From NCBI RefSeq assembly GCF_035658495.1, contig NZ_CP141945.1, forward strand, positions 831,501 through 895,500: a stretch of 64,000 bases of DNA. Direction: 5' to 3'. This DNA is from Novosphingobium sp. RL4 (lineage in GTDB: Bacteria; Pseudomonadota; Alphaproteobacteria; Sphingomonadales; Sphingomonadaceae). Both the position numbers and the translations under genes were made by a program. Shown piece by piece: positions 9,918 to 18,448 of this stretch (its first letter is position 1; every line of letters starts with the position of its first letter). The notes under the pieces are model-generated. The model had not been told where the DNA came from. It made no database searches and saw only the letters and a list, made by a program, of their open reading frames with translations.

Positions 9918-12032
9918 TCACTCGGCCGGCGCGCCCGTGAATGCGGCATCCGTTTCGGCCGCATCTTCGCCCTTGCCGGAAGCCGGGGCCTTTTCCGCCT
10001 CGTAAGTCCCGCCGAACACGCGGGCGGAGAACCAGTCCATCTGCACGTTGATCTGGAACAGGCGGTGGCGCAGTTCGCGGAAGTTGTGCGGCTCACGCGG
10101 GGCAAGGTAGAGCGCGGTATCCACCCCGAGCGCCGAGAGCGCGCGGTAATACATCACCGATTGCGCCGAGGGCACGCGTTCGTCCTGCGCACCGGCCAGG
10201 ATCAGCGTGGGCGTCGTCACCTTGTCGACGGCGGCGAGCGGCGAATAGTCCTGATAGAGATCGCGCCGGGCGGTTGTGCCGTAAGGCGGCGTCACGAACC
10301 ACTCCTTGCGCTGCCAGCGCGAGTCCGAGCCGAGATACATCGAGGGCCAGTCCACCGCGCCCGCGCCGACTACCGCCGCCTTGAAACGGTCGGTGACCGT
10401 CTCCAGCCGGGCGGTCATGTGGCCGCCCGCGCTCCAGCCCATCATGCCGAGCCGGTCGGGATCGGCCATGCCGCGCCGCACGAGTTCGTCGACGCCGGAC
10501 AGCACGTCCTTGTCGGCATGGCGGAAGTAACCCGCATTCATGCCCTGGAGGAACGTGTCGCCGTAGCCGGTGCCGCCGCGATAGTTGACGCTGAGCACGA
10601 GCACCCCGCGCGCCGCCAGCAGCGGCAGGAAACGGCCATAGGCGAAGACGTTGAACTGGTCCGCAGAGCGCGGACCGCCGTGGCTCTGCACGATCGTGGG
10701 ATAGGCATGGCCGGGCACATAGTCGAGCGGGTAGGTCACCAGTCCTTCCAGTGCCTGTCCGTCCGGCGCGGTCCAGTGGATCGCTTCCTGCCGCGGCAGG
10801 CGGTAGCGCTCGGCGATGCCGTCGTTGAGGTGCGTGACGCGAAGCGGGCGCGGGCTGCGCGGGTCCAGCCGCAGCACTTCCTCGGGCTGGAGCGCGCTGC
10901 GTTCGGTATAAGTCAGCATCCGCCCGTCGCGGGAAAGCGCGATGGAGGAGATCACGCTGTCCCCGCCCGCCACCTTGCGCCAGCGGCCACCGGCGGCCGG
11001 CACCGCGTAGAGCCCGGTGCGCACGCCTTCCTGCGCGGTGAAGTAGATCGAGCGGCTGTCGGCGGACCACAGCGCCTCCTCGATCGCCCAGGGCGGACCG
11101 TCGGCGAGTTCGCGGATTTTCCCGGTGGCGAGGTCCACCACGAAAAGATTGGCGTTGAACGTACCGTAATGCCCGTCGCGCGCATTGGCGCGGAACAGCG
11201 CGGAGCGTCCGTCGGGCGCAAGGCGCGCGCCCATTTCCTGGTAATCGTTGTCGGTCAACCGGCGATCCGCGCCGTTACCCTTATCGCCGTTCACGCGGAC
11301 CCACAGTTCCGAGGCGGCCTGATCGTCGAGCAGCCGCGAAGTGGCGCGCCGGTAGAGCAGGACGCCGCCATCGGCGGAAATATCGAAGCCGCGCACCTCG
11401 AAGTCTCCGGAGACGATCTTCTCGGCCTTGCCGGTGGCGAGATCGGCCTTCCACAATGCGCGGCGGGCGCCGGGGGATTCGAAGGCGACCATGTCGTCGC
11501 GCTCCTTCTTGCGCGCCGCCAGTTCCTTGCCGTCGGGAAGGTTCGCCAGGAAATAGATCGACTTGCCGTCGCCCGACCAGACCAGATCGGCAGGGGCGGT
11601 GCGCAGCGTGGTCAGCTTGCGCGCTTCGCCGCCATCAGCGGGAAGCAGGTAGATCTGGCTCGCCTTGTCCTCGTCCCGGCGGTCCACAAACGCGATCGTG
11701 CGCCCATCGGGCGACCAGGCGGCATCGGTTCCGCCGTCCGCCAGCATCCGGCGCGGCTTGCCCGACGCGGTATCGACGCTCCACAGCTCCGTCACCGCGT
11801 GGTTCTTCTTCCAGTCCGCCTGCGACACCCGGTAGAGGATCGAGGAACCGTCGTTCGCGGGAAGCGAACTGCCTGCCCGCGCGATACTCAGCAGGTCCAC
11901 CGCCCCCATCGTGGCGCGCGCGCGCACGGCGGCATCCTCTCCGGCGAAGGCCGGAACGGCGGGCAGGGCAGGCGCCAGCGCAGCGGCCAGGAGCAGAGAA
12001 CGGAACATTCGGGAAGCGGCGACCATGGGCAT
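9918..12032 (-). CDS. S9 family serine peptidase, exported
   Basis: A 704-residue prolyl-oligopeptidase-type enzyme. It has a signal peptide (cleavage near AFAGEDAAV), an N-terminal propeller with repeated WSPDGRTIAF/WSGDGKSIYF/WSADSRSIYF blades, and a C-terminal hydrolase with the triad S534 (GWSAGGH), D617 (GAQDERVP) and H649 (EPHNF). It follows an STN-type TonB receptor with fecR and fecI further upstream on the same strand. That gene set resembles the uptake-and-cleavage module next to lasso-peptide clusters in sphingomonads, where the S9 enzyme is an isopeptidase; no lasso biosynthetic genes are nearby, so a general peptidase is equally possible. A hairpin with a U-tract sits just before the start. 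In-frame ATGs at 12026 and 12008 are alternative starts. Confidence 0.87.
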   Translation of the reverse strand: MPMVAASRMFRSLLLAAALAPALPAVPAFAGEDAAVRARATMGAVDLLSIARAGSSLPANDGSSILYRVSQADWKKNHAVTELWSVDTASGKPRRMLADGGTDAAWSPDGRTIAFVDRRDEDKASQIYLLPADGGEARKLTTLRTAPADLVWSGDGKSIYFLANLPDGKELAARKKERDDMVAFESPGARRALWKADLATGKAEKIVSGDFEVRGFDISADGGVLLYRRATSRLLDDQAASELWVRVNGDKGNGADRRLTDNDYQEMGARLAPDGRSALFRANARDGHYGTFNANLFVVDLATGKIRELADGPPWAIEEALWSADSRSIYFTAQEGVRTGLYAVPAAGGRWRKVAGGDSVISSIALSRDGRMLTYTERSALQPEEVLRLDPRSPRPLRVTHLNDGIAERYRLPRQEAIHWTAPDGQALEGLVTYPLDYVPGHAYPTIVQSHGGPRSADQFNVFAYGRFLPLLAARGVLVLSVNYRGGTGYGDTFLQGMNAGYFRHADKDVLSGVDELVRRGMADPDRLGMMGWSAGGHMTARLETVTDRFKAAVVGAGAVDWPSMYLGSDSRWQRKEWFVTPPYGTTARRDLYQDYSPLAAVDKVTTPTLILAGAQDERVPSAQSVMYYRALSALGVDTALYLAPREPHNFRELRHRLFQINVQMDWFSARVFGGTYEAEKAPASGKGEDAAETDAAFTGAPAE

Positions 12033-12040
12033 CTCGCGTC

Positions 12041-12073
12041 AAAAAGGCCCGGCGGCACGCAGGCACCGCCGGG
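12041..12073 (-). terminator. Hairpin with U-tract between TonB receptor and S9 peptidase
   Basis: On the minus strand CCCGGCGG and CCGCCGGG form an 8-bp stem with a 10-nt loop, followed by CCTTTTT. It lies after the TonB receptor stop and ends 9 bp before the peptidase start, so it can act as terminator or attenuator and would uncouple the peptidase from the receptor. Confidence 0.65.
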
Positions 12074-12133
12074 AGGGGGATGGACTTTGAAAATGTACGG
12101 GGGGAGAGAAACCGCCCCTCCCCCGCGCCGGGC

Positions 12134-15100
12134 TCAGAACTGGAACTGGGCTCCGAGCGTGAAGGAACGGCCGGTCACGCCATAGACCGAGTTGTAGTTG
12201 TACTGGCTGCCGCTTTCGGTGCCGTCCGGAAGGAACGGTCCGTACTTGTTGAACACGTTGCGGACCGAGCCGAAGATCCGCAGGTTCGGGTTGGCCAGCG
12301 GCGGCGTGATGCGGAAGCTCAGGTCATGGCGCCAGTAGGCCGGCACGTTGAGGAACAGCGGATCGGTGATCCCTGCCGCCGCGAAGCTGGCCGCCGCCTC
12401 GTTGCTGTCCACGGCCTTGCCGATGTAGACCGTGGTCCACTTCAGCATGAAGCGCTTGGAGTTCCAGGCGAGGCTGGCCTTGGCGCTGTCCTTCGAGGTG
12501 CCGACTTCGCCCAGCCAGTTTTCCGAGGACTGGCTGGCGATGCCCTGGTACTTGGTGCCCAGTTCCAGCCGGTGGTTGTAGTTGAGCGAGAACTGGATGT
12601 TGCCGGGGATGACTTCCGGGCGGAACTGGTACGCCACCGCCACATCGATGCCGCGGGCGCGCAGTTCGTCGAGGTTCTCCTGCTGGTTCACCAGGCGGGT
12701 GATCTGGCCCTCGGCATCGCGGGTAATCGCATCGCAGAAGCGGTTGCCGTAGCCTTCCGCATCCGAATAGCATTCGAGCATCTGGTTGGTGTTCGACAGC
12801 GCCGAAATCGCATCCTTCACCCGGATGTCGTAATAGTCCACGCTGGCCTGGAAACCGGGAAGGAAGCCGGGGTTCACCACCACGCCGGCGGTGAAGGTAT
12901 AGGCGGTCTCTTCCTTGAGATCGGCATTGCCCGCATTGGGGGCGTTCACGCTGGTGCTGTCCTGCCTGAACACGCCGTCCGCCGCGATGGCTGCGGCAAT
13001 CCCGGCGTTGCTGCGGCAGTTGTCGGCAACCGTTCCTGCGGTGGCGGCGGTAACGCCGCTGCAGATATCGACCACGGTGTCGTAATCGTCACGCGGCGGC
13101 GAATAGAGCTCCGTCGTGTCCGGCGCGCGCTGGGCGCGGCTGAACGTGGAGCGCAGGTTCATGCCGCGAACCGGTTCCCACTGCGCGCCTGCCCGGTAGC
13201 TCAGCGTGGTGCCGACCCCGGAGAGGTTGTAGCGCGCCACGCGCACCGCCCCGTCGAGGCTGAGGCGATAGATCAGCGGAATGTCGCGCAGCAGCGGCAC
13301 ATTCGCCTCGGCATAGGCTTCGCCGACCTTCACCGTTCCCGCATATTCAGGGATATAGGCGAAGTTGCTGTAGCCGCTCGCGGTCAGTTCGTCGGTATGG
13401 GTCTCGGTATGGTCGCGGCGCAGCTCGAAGCCGGTGGCGATCTGGACCGGACCGGCGGGCAGTTCGAACAGCGTGCCCGTGAGGTTGCCGCTGAGCGTGT
13501 GCTGGCTGTTGATCGACTGATACCAGACATTGCCGCGAATATAGTCGGCGGCGGCATCGCTGATCGAGCCGATGCCGAACATGTTGAGCGGCACGCAGCC
13601 GTCCGCCCGTGCGGCCTCGTCGGCGCAGACGATCGAACCGTCGCTCAGCCGGGTCGCGTTGAGGGCGTACTGGACGTGCTGGTAATTGACGCCGTTGGTC
13701 CGGGTCTGGTTCTGTTCGAAGCGGCCGAAGCCGTAAGTCACGTCCCAGTTCCAGTTGCCGAAGACGGTGCCCTCGAACCCGGCCCAGGTCCGCCAGGTCT
13801 CGCGCTTGTTGTCGATCGCCATCTGGCCCACCTCGGTAAGGCGGCGGCGGAAATCGATCCCGGAACTGGTCGAGGCGGCGGCGATCACGTCCGGCACGAA
13901 CGGATTGGTGCGGGACAGACGGCCCAGCGTGAACTCGTCGTTGACGCCGTAGCTGGACGAGTTGGACAGGTAATAGGGTTCGCGAAGCGAATTGGTGGTG
14001 ATCCGCGAATAGAGCACCGTCGCCTTGAACTTCAGGCTGTCGCTGAATTCGTAGCCGATCTTGCCGGCCGCGCTGATGCTCTCGCGCGGGACGATGAGCG
14101 TGCCGTTGGTGCGGGAATCGTAGCCGTTCTCGGCCGTCACGAAGCCCGACTGAAGGCCGTTCTCGTCATAATAATAGGCGCCGCGGCTGCTGAGGAAGCG
14201 TCCGCCCGGCGTGTAGCTGCTGAGCGCGGGCGAGGAGACCGTGTTGCTGGTGGCATCGTAGCTGACCGATTCCAGCGCCCAGTCGCGATCCCTCGCGCTG
14301 AGGGCGTACTGCTTCTCGTAAGTCCCGGTGGCCATCAGATAAAGCCGGTCGTCAAGGAACTTGCCGCCTGCGGCGAGCGAGTATTCCGTGCCGTCGCCGC
14401 CGCCGTCGTTCGTGGCGGTGCCCGCTGCCCTTCCCTTGATCCCGATCAGGTTGTTGTCGGTCATGATGTTGACGACACCGGCGATCGCGTCGGACCCGTA
14501 GACGGCCGAAGCACCGCCCGTGCTGACATCGATCCGGTCCACCAGAAAGGTCGGGATCGTGCTGAGGCTCACCGCGTTCGAATTGCCGACGTTGGACACG
14601 GTGCGATGACCGTCGATCAGCGTAAGCGTGCGGTTCTGGCCGAGGCCGCGCAGGCTGACGGTCGAAAGGCCGTTGGTCTGCGTCGAGGTCTGGCCTGCCG
14701 AAAGGTTGAGGCCCTGATCCACGCCGGGAATGTCCTGCAGGGCTTCGGCAAGGTCGCGGTAGCCGTGCTCGGAGATGTCCTCCTTCTGGAGCGCCACCAC
14801 GGGGATCGGGGAATCGAACTCGGTGCGCCGGATGCGCGAGCCGGTCACGACCAGTTCGGTCATTTCAGGTTCGTCGCCTCCGGTATCGGCCGCCGGCTGC
14901 GCCTGCGAAGCCGGTACTGGAGACACTGGAGCACGGCGGACCACGAAGACGCCCGACGCGCCCTGCTCCGCCGTCAGCCCGGTGCCGCGCAGCAGCTGGC
15001 CCAGCGCGGCGCGGGCGGTGAAGCTGCCCTTGAGTGCAGGCACCGTGCGGTTCGCCACCGAAGCGCCGTCAAAGATGACCTGCTGCCGCGCCGCCGAAGC

Positions 15101-15250
15101 GAAGCTGCGCAGGGCGCTGCCCAGGCTCTGCGACGGAATGTCGAGATCGAAGCGCTGTTCCTCGGCAAAGGCCGGAACCGCCTGCGCCATCAATACCGCT
15201 GCAACGGCGCTGCCCGCACCCCAGCGGGATGCAGCAAGAAATTTCCCCAT
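12134..15250 (-). CDS. TonB-dependent receptor with N-terminal STN signalling domain
   Basis: A 1038-residue outer-membrane receptor. After a signal peptide (cleavage near AFAEEQRF) comes an STN domain at about residues 30-105 (RFDLDIPSQSLGSALRSFA, then QQVIFDGASV), which in FecA/FpvA-type receptors passes a ligand signal to FecR. The TonB-box region is MTELVVTGSRIRR, the plug follows (PIPVVALQKEDI, GGASAVYGSDAIAGVVNIM), and a long beta-barrel ends GRSFTLGAQFQF with a terminal Phe. Barrel size (about 1000 residues) and plug style match the OAR-like group that tends to take large or peptide ligands. fecR lies 136 bp upstream. Ligand unknown; peptides are favoured by the adjacent exported peptidase. 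Confidence 0.92.
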   Translation of the reverse strand: MGKFLAASRWGAGSAVAAVLMAQAVPAFAEEQRFDLDIPSQSLGSALRSFASAARQQVIFDGASVANRTVPALKGSFTARAALGQLLRGTGLTAEQGASGVFVVRRAPVSPVPASQAQPAADTGGDEPEMTELVVTGSRIRRTEFDSPIPVVALQKEDISEHGYRDLAEALQDIPGVDQGLNLSAGQTSTQTNGLSTVSLRGLGQNRTLTLIDGHRTVSNVGNSNAVSLSTIPTFLVDRIDVSTGGASAVYGSDAIAGVVNIMTDNNLIGIKGRAAGTATNDGGGDGTEYSLAAGGKFLDDRLYLMATGTYEKQYALSARDRDWALESVSYDATSNTVSSPALSSYTPGGRFLSSRGAYYYDENGLQSGFVTAENGYDSRTNGTLIVPRESISAAGKIGYEFSDSLKFKATVLYSRITTNSLREPYYLSNSSSYGVNDEFTLGRLSRTNPFVPDVIAAASTSSGIDFRRRLTEVGQMAIDNKRETWRTWAGFEGTVFGNWNWDVTYGFGRFEQNQTRTNGVNYQHVQYALNATRLSDGSIVCADEAARADGCVPLNMFGIGSISDAAADYIRGNVWYQSINSQHTLSGNLTGTLFELPAGPVQIATGFELRRDHTETHTDELTASGYSNFAYIPEYAGTVKVGEAYAEANVPLLRDIPLIYRLSLDGAVRVARYNLSGVGTTLSYRAGAQWEPVRGMNLRSTFSRAQRAPDTTELYSPPRDDYDTVVDICSGVTAATAGTVADNCRSNAGIAAAIAADGVFRQDSTSVNAPNAGNADLKEETAYTFTAGVVVNPGFLPGFQASVDYYDIRVKDAISALSNTNQMLECYSDAEGYGNRFCDAITRDAEGQITRLVNQQENLDELRARGIDVAVAYQFRPEVIPGNIQFSLNYNHRLELGTKYQGIASQSSENWLGEVGTSKDSAKASLAWNSKRFMLKWTTVYIGKAVDSNEAAASFAAAGITDPLFLNVPAYWRHDLSFRITPPLANPNLRIFGSVRNVFNKYGPFLPDGTESGSQYNYNSVYGVTGRSFTLGAQFQF

Positions 15251-15386
15251 GTTTTGCGACCCCTGTTTGATTGATTGTTGCCGCAGGGTGAGACGCGCGG
15301 TGCCGCCGGAGGGACAGCGCCGTCCCGGAAACTTTTTTCAGTCCCGGGCGTCAGGCGCCGCTTTTTCCTTCCCCGATCCTGCCTTT

Positions 15387-16427
15387 TCAGCGCCGCTCGA
15401 TCTTCCAGCCGTCGCCCTCGGCGCTGACCTCGATCGGATAGAGCGCGGTGACGCCGTCAAGGAACGCGCGCGCATCGCCCGCCCGGAACACCCCGTTGAC
15501 GACGATCGCCCCGGTCTGCGCATCGGCCAGCGCGATCGGCTGGCGCGAATAGCGGTTCACGCGTTCCACCGCGCTGGCCAGCGTCGTGTTCTCGAAGACC
15601 AGTTCGCCGTCCTGCCACGCCTGCCCCGCGCCGATCTGGAACGGCGCAACGCGCGGAGCCTCGACACCCTGCGCCAGTGCAACCATCTCGTTGCCGGGCG
15701 TGAGCTGCGGTTCGGACGCAAGGCGGCGCGGCCGGAACTGCTCGCTTGGCGCCATGCCGCGCCCCGCGGTGCGATTGACGACGGCCACGTGCCCCTCGAA
15801 GAGCTGGACGTGAACGTCCCTGCCCAGCAGTTCGACGGAGAACGACGTGCCGGTGGCCACGACGATGCGGTTGCCCGCCGTCACGGTGAAGGGCCGCAGC
15901 GGGTCCTTGGCAACGTTGAACCGCGCGCGCCCCCGCACCAGCACGAGCGAACGCCGGTAATGCCCCAGATCCACGTCCACGGTGGAATCGCCGTCGAGGG
16001 CAAGCTGCGATCCGTCGTCGAGCAGGACCGTGCGCCGCTCCCCGATGCTGGTGGCATAGCGCTGCGAATGATCGCCCCACACCGACAGGACGCCGAGGAA
16101 GGCCAGCAGCAGCGAGGCCGCCAGCGCGACCGCGAACAGCGACTTGCGCACTTCGCCGCGCCGCCGCCCGCTGTCGGTGCGGTCCTCGTAGTCGCAAAGC
16201 GCGGCAGTGCGCAGGCTGATGATGTCGGGCTCTTCGCCCAGACCGTCCAGCGCGCGCGACATCCGCGCCATGTCGGCGAAGGCATCGGCATTGTCCGGCA
16301 CCGCCAGCCAATCGTCGAACTGCGCCTGGTCGGCCTCGCTCATCGAGCCGTCAGTGAGGGAAAGATACCAGGACGCGGCCTCTTCGGCGCGCGGATCGAC
16401 GGTATCGGTGATGACGGAATCCTTCAT
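15387..16427 (-). CDS. FecR-type anti-sigma / signal transducer
   Basis: A 346-residue inner-membrane regulator. The cytoplasmic DUF4880-like N-terminus (EEAASWYLSLTDGSMSEADQ, then FDDWLAVPDNADAFADM) binds the sigma factor; one transmembrane helix lies at about residues 93-115 (LFAVALAASLLLAFLGVLSV); the periplasmic FecR domain follows (ERRTVLLDDGSQLALDGDST, then RARFNVAKDPLRPFTV), and the end resembles DUF4974, which contacts the receptor STN domain. Its ATG overlaps the fecI stop (ATGA), so the two are translationally coupled. It should convert ligand occupancy of the receptor at 12134 into sigma-factor release. Confidence 0.93.
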   Translation of the reverse strand: MKDSVITDTVDPRAEEAASWYLSLTDGSMSEADQAQFDDWLAVPDNADAFADMARMSRALDGLGEEPDIISLRTAALCDYEDRTDSGRRRGEVRKSLFAVALAASLLLAFLGVLSVWGDHSQRYATSIGERRTVLLDDGSQLALDGDSTVDVDLGHYRRSLVLVRGRARFNVAKDPLRPFTVTAGNRIVVATGTSFSVELLGRDVHVQLFEGHVAVVNRTAGRGMAPSEQFRPRRLASEPQLTPGNEMVALAQGVEAPRVAPFQIGAGQAWQDGELVFENTTLASAVERVNRYSRQPIALADAQTGAIVVNGVFRAGDARAFLDGVTALYPIEVSAEGDGWKIERR

Positions 16428-16930
16428 TTTACGTCTCCCATCCGGGAGGCGAGCAAGGCCATGGCCTTGGCGATCTGCTGCTTGACCGCGCTTTTCGAGA
16501 TGCCGTAGCGCTCGGCGATGGTGTCCTGGCTGAGCTGCTCGAACTTGTAGAGCACGAACATCGTCCGTGTGCGCTCCGGCAGCGCCTCCAGCGCGCGGAC
16601 CAGTTGCTCCACCCCCTGCCGTCCGCTCGCGATCGCATGGGGATCGACAAACTCGACGTCGCGGCGCTCCTCCGCTTCCACGAAATGGCGATAACGCTCG
16701 CGCACGCGGTAGCGTCGGTGCCGGTCGGCCAGCAGGTTCACGGCGATCTGGAACACGAAGGCGTCGGGGTGGTCGACGCCGGAATCGTGCCGCAGCATCC
16801 GCTCGAAAACCTCCTGCGTGAGGTCCTCGGCTTCCGCGCGATCCCCGATACGGCGCGAAAAGAACGACATCAGGACACGCCGCCAGCGCCGGTCGAATTC
16901 TCCGATGTCATTGCGTGCCTGCACCCGCAC
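16424..16930 (-). CDS. FecI-like ECF sigma factor
   Basis: A 168-residue RNA polymerase sigma factor of the iron-starvation/FecI class. Region 2 is FFSRRIGDRAEAEDLTQEVF (about residues 20-42) and region 4 is LPERTRTMFVLYKFEQLSQD followed by IAERYGISKSAVKQQI. The start is taken as GTG at 16930 because AAGGAG lies six bases upstream and it gives the family's usual length; the frame is open for 33 more codons with no support. It overlaps fecR by 4 bp, and expression of the TonB receptor at 12134 is its expected target. Confidence 0.92.
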   Translation of the reverse strand: MRVQARNDIGEFDRRWRRVLMSFFSRRIGDRAEAEDLTQEVFERMLRHDSGVDHPDAFVFQIAVNLLADRHRRYRVRERYRHFVEAEERRDVEFVDPHAIASGRQGVEQLVRALEALPERTRTMFVLYKFEQLSQDTIAERYGISKSAVKQQIAKAMALLASRMGDVK

Positions 16931-17059
16931 GGCGGTCTCCTTACCAGCGCCCCTCCTTACCGGCGGCAAGTCGTCAGCACCGGGTAAGACGCGCGAACGC
17001 CGCCTAGGGACAGGAGACAACCTGTGCAATGCCCTCCGAATTGCGCCTGCCGGAGCGCC

Positions 17060-17443
17060 CTATCGCGGATGCCGCGCGGCAAGCGCGATCCCGGCGAGAT
17101 TTTGCCCGCGCCTGATCCAGCGGACCCTGGCCGGCGCGCCCTTGGCCACCAGCGCCCGGAATGCGGCGGCATGTGCACCATCGGCCTGCCCGGTCCTGAG
17201 AACCGCATCGGCCCGCCGCACCACTTCCCGCGAATCCCCGATCAGCTCTATCTCCGCCTCACCCGAAGCCTGCGCCAGTTCCAGCGCGCGGATCAGCGCG
17301 AGCCATTCGGCATCCTCATTGCCGCCCTGCCCGAGATCGGTGAACAGGTGCGCGGTGCCGCGCATCACCACGGCCACCTCGATCGGGCCGGGATTGGGGC
17401 GGCAACCGCCATCGAAGAAGACTTTCAACCTGCGCCGGGACAT
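17060..17443 (-). CDS. RNase H-like protein with incomplete active site
   Basis: A 127-residue RNase H fold protein. The first three catalytic acids of the DEDD set are present: Asp in VFFDGGCRPNPG, Glu in EDAEWLALIRAL and Asp in LIGDSREVV. The usual fourth Asp near the C-terminus is not: the matching segment reads RRGQNLAGIALAA where AD is expected. Three acids may still support some cleavage, or this may be a nucleic-acid binding relative. The ATG at 17443 is preceded by GAGGGG; a TTG start at 17509 would add 22 residues without family similarity. It follows the phosphatase gene on the same strand by 80 bp. Confidence 0.78.
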   Translation of the reverse strand: MSRRRLKVFFDGGCRPNPGPIEVAVVMRGTAHLFTDLGQGGNEDAEWLALIRALELAQASGEAEIELIGDSREVVRRADAVLRTGQADGAHAAAFRALVAKGAPARVRWIRRGQNLAGIALAARHPR

Positions 17444-17523
17444 GAGCCCCTCATAGATCGCGAGTCCCGAAAGACAATCTTCGGGCACCGCCTCCGGCGC
17501 AGGCTCCAATACCCGCCTCGGGC

Positions 17524-18426
17524 TCAGGCTCGGTCCAGGTAGAGCGCGCGCAGCCTTTCGATCTGCGCCGGGCCAAGCCCCATCTCGTCGGCAAGATAAC
17601 CCTCGGCCCCGCCGCGATGGGCATCGAGCGCGCCGAACGCCGCCTCGATATAGGCACGGTCGGCCTTCATGAAGGCGCCCAGCACTTCGGGCGGCAGGCG
17701 CGACCAGGGCTGGCCGTCCAGCGCGCCGCCCTTTCCGGCCGAGGCGGCAAGCGCGGCCGGGAGATAGCGATTGGTGAGCAGGTAGTCCTCGATCACCGTC
17801 TCGCGCGGGACGCCCAGCGCGGTGAGCAGCAGCGCGGCGGCAACGCCCGTGCGGTCCTTGCCTGCCGAACAGTTGAACGCCAGCGGGGCATGGCCCGCCA
17901 GAAGCTGCGCGAACATGCGCTTGTACTGGGGCGCGAAAGTGCGAAGCATCGTCGGATAGCTCGCGGTCATCATCGCGCGGGCCGATTCCGGCGTCATTCG
18001 GGCCATGTCCTTCGGCATCAGGCCAATGGCCATGCCGTCGTAATCGTCAGCGAACACGGTCGGCCCGGAGGCGGCATCGGCGCCCCAGGGCGCGGGCTCG
18101 GCCGCGCGCTCGGCATGGTCGCGAAAATCGCAGACCACGCGCAGCCCCCGCGCGTCAAGCGAGGCGAGATCGCTTGCGGTCAGCCCTGCCATCGAGCCGG
18201 AGCGGAACAGCATGCCCCACTTCACCGTGCGGCCGTCGGCAGTACGATAGCCGCCGAGGTCGCGGAAATTGCGCCCGCCTTCCAGCGGCAGCAACCGCTG
18301 GTGTCCGGGAGCCTGCGAACCGGCCGAGGCGGTGGGAGCCTGCGCCTCCGCGCGCCAGGCGACCAGCGCCGGCGTGCAAAGCGCGAGCATCGATGCGCCG
18401 AAAACGGCGATCCGGCGGATTTTCAT
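17524..18426 (-). CDS. Exported tyrosine-protein-phosphatase-like protein (DSP/IphP type)
   Basis: A 300-residue protein with a Sec signal peptide, so it acts in the periplasm. GGRNFRDLGGYRTADGRTVK and the P-loop NCSAGKDRTGVA (catalytic Cys186, CX5R) identify the bacterial tyrosine/dual-specificity or phosphoinositide phosphatase family (IphP, PtpB-like). The residue before the catalytic Cys is Asn, where many classical PTPs have His; the GKDR P-loop is retained. It follows the TonB receptor gene at 18449 by about 22 bp on the same strand, so the two form an operon; the receptor may import a phosphorylated ligand, or the phosphatase may process one. The start at 18426 is favoured by the spacing to GAAGGG; an ATG two codons upstream is the alternative. 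Confidence 0.85.
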   Translation of the reverse strand: MKIRRIAVFGASMLALCTPALVAWRAEAQAPTASAGSQAPGHQRLLPLEGGRNFRDLGGYRTADGRTVKWGMLFRSGSMAGLTASDLASLDARGLRVVCDFRDHAERAAEPAPWGADAASGPTVFADDYDGMAIGLMPKDMARMTPESARAMMTASYPTMLRTFAPQYKRMFAQLLAGHAPLAFNCSAGKDRTGVAAALLLTALGVPRETVIEDYLLTNRYLPAALAASAGKGGALDGQPWSRLPPEVLGAFMKADRAYIEAAFGALDAHRGGAEGYLADEMGLGPAQIERLRALYLDRA

Positions 18427-18448
18427 GTCCATTTCCCTTCCCGCCCGA

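Noticed and set aside
11456..15274. A very long open frame (over 1,200 codons) on the plus strand opposite the TonB receptor
   Set aside because: It is a mirror of codon bias in a GC-rich gene: rich in Arg, Gly, His and Val, no domain, no ribosome site. The minus-strand receptor explains the region fully. The same holds for long opposite-strand frames at 664-2556, 3850-6504, 50199-52316 and 53135-55705.
9918..16930. A complete lasso-peptide biosynthetic cluster
   Set aside because: No short precursor frame, no asparagine-synthetase-like cyclase and no B-type protease is present; only the uptake/cleavage-like module is.
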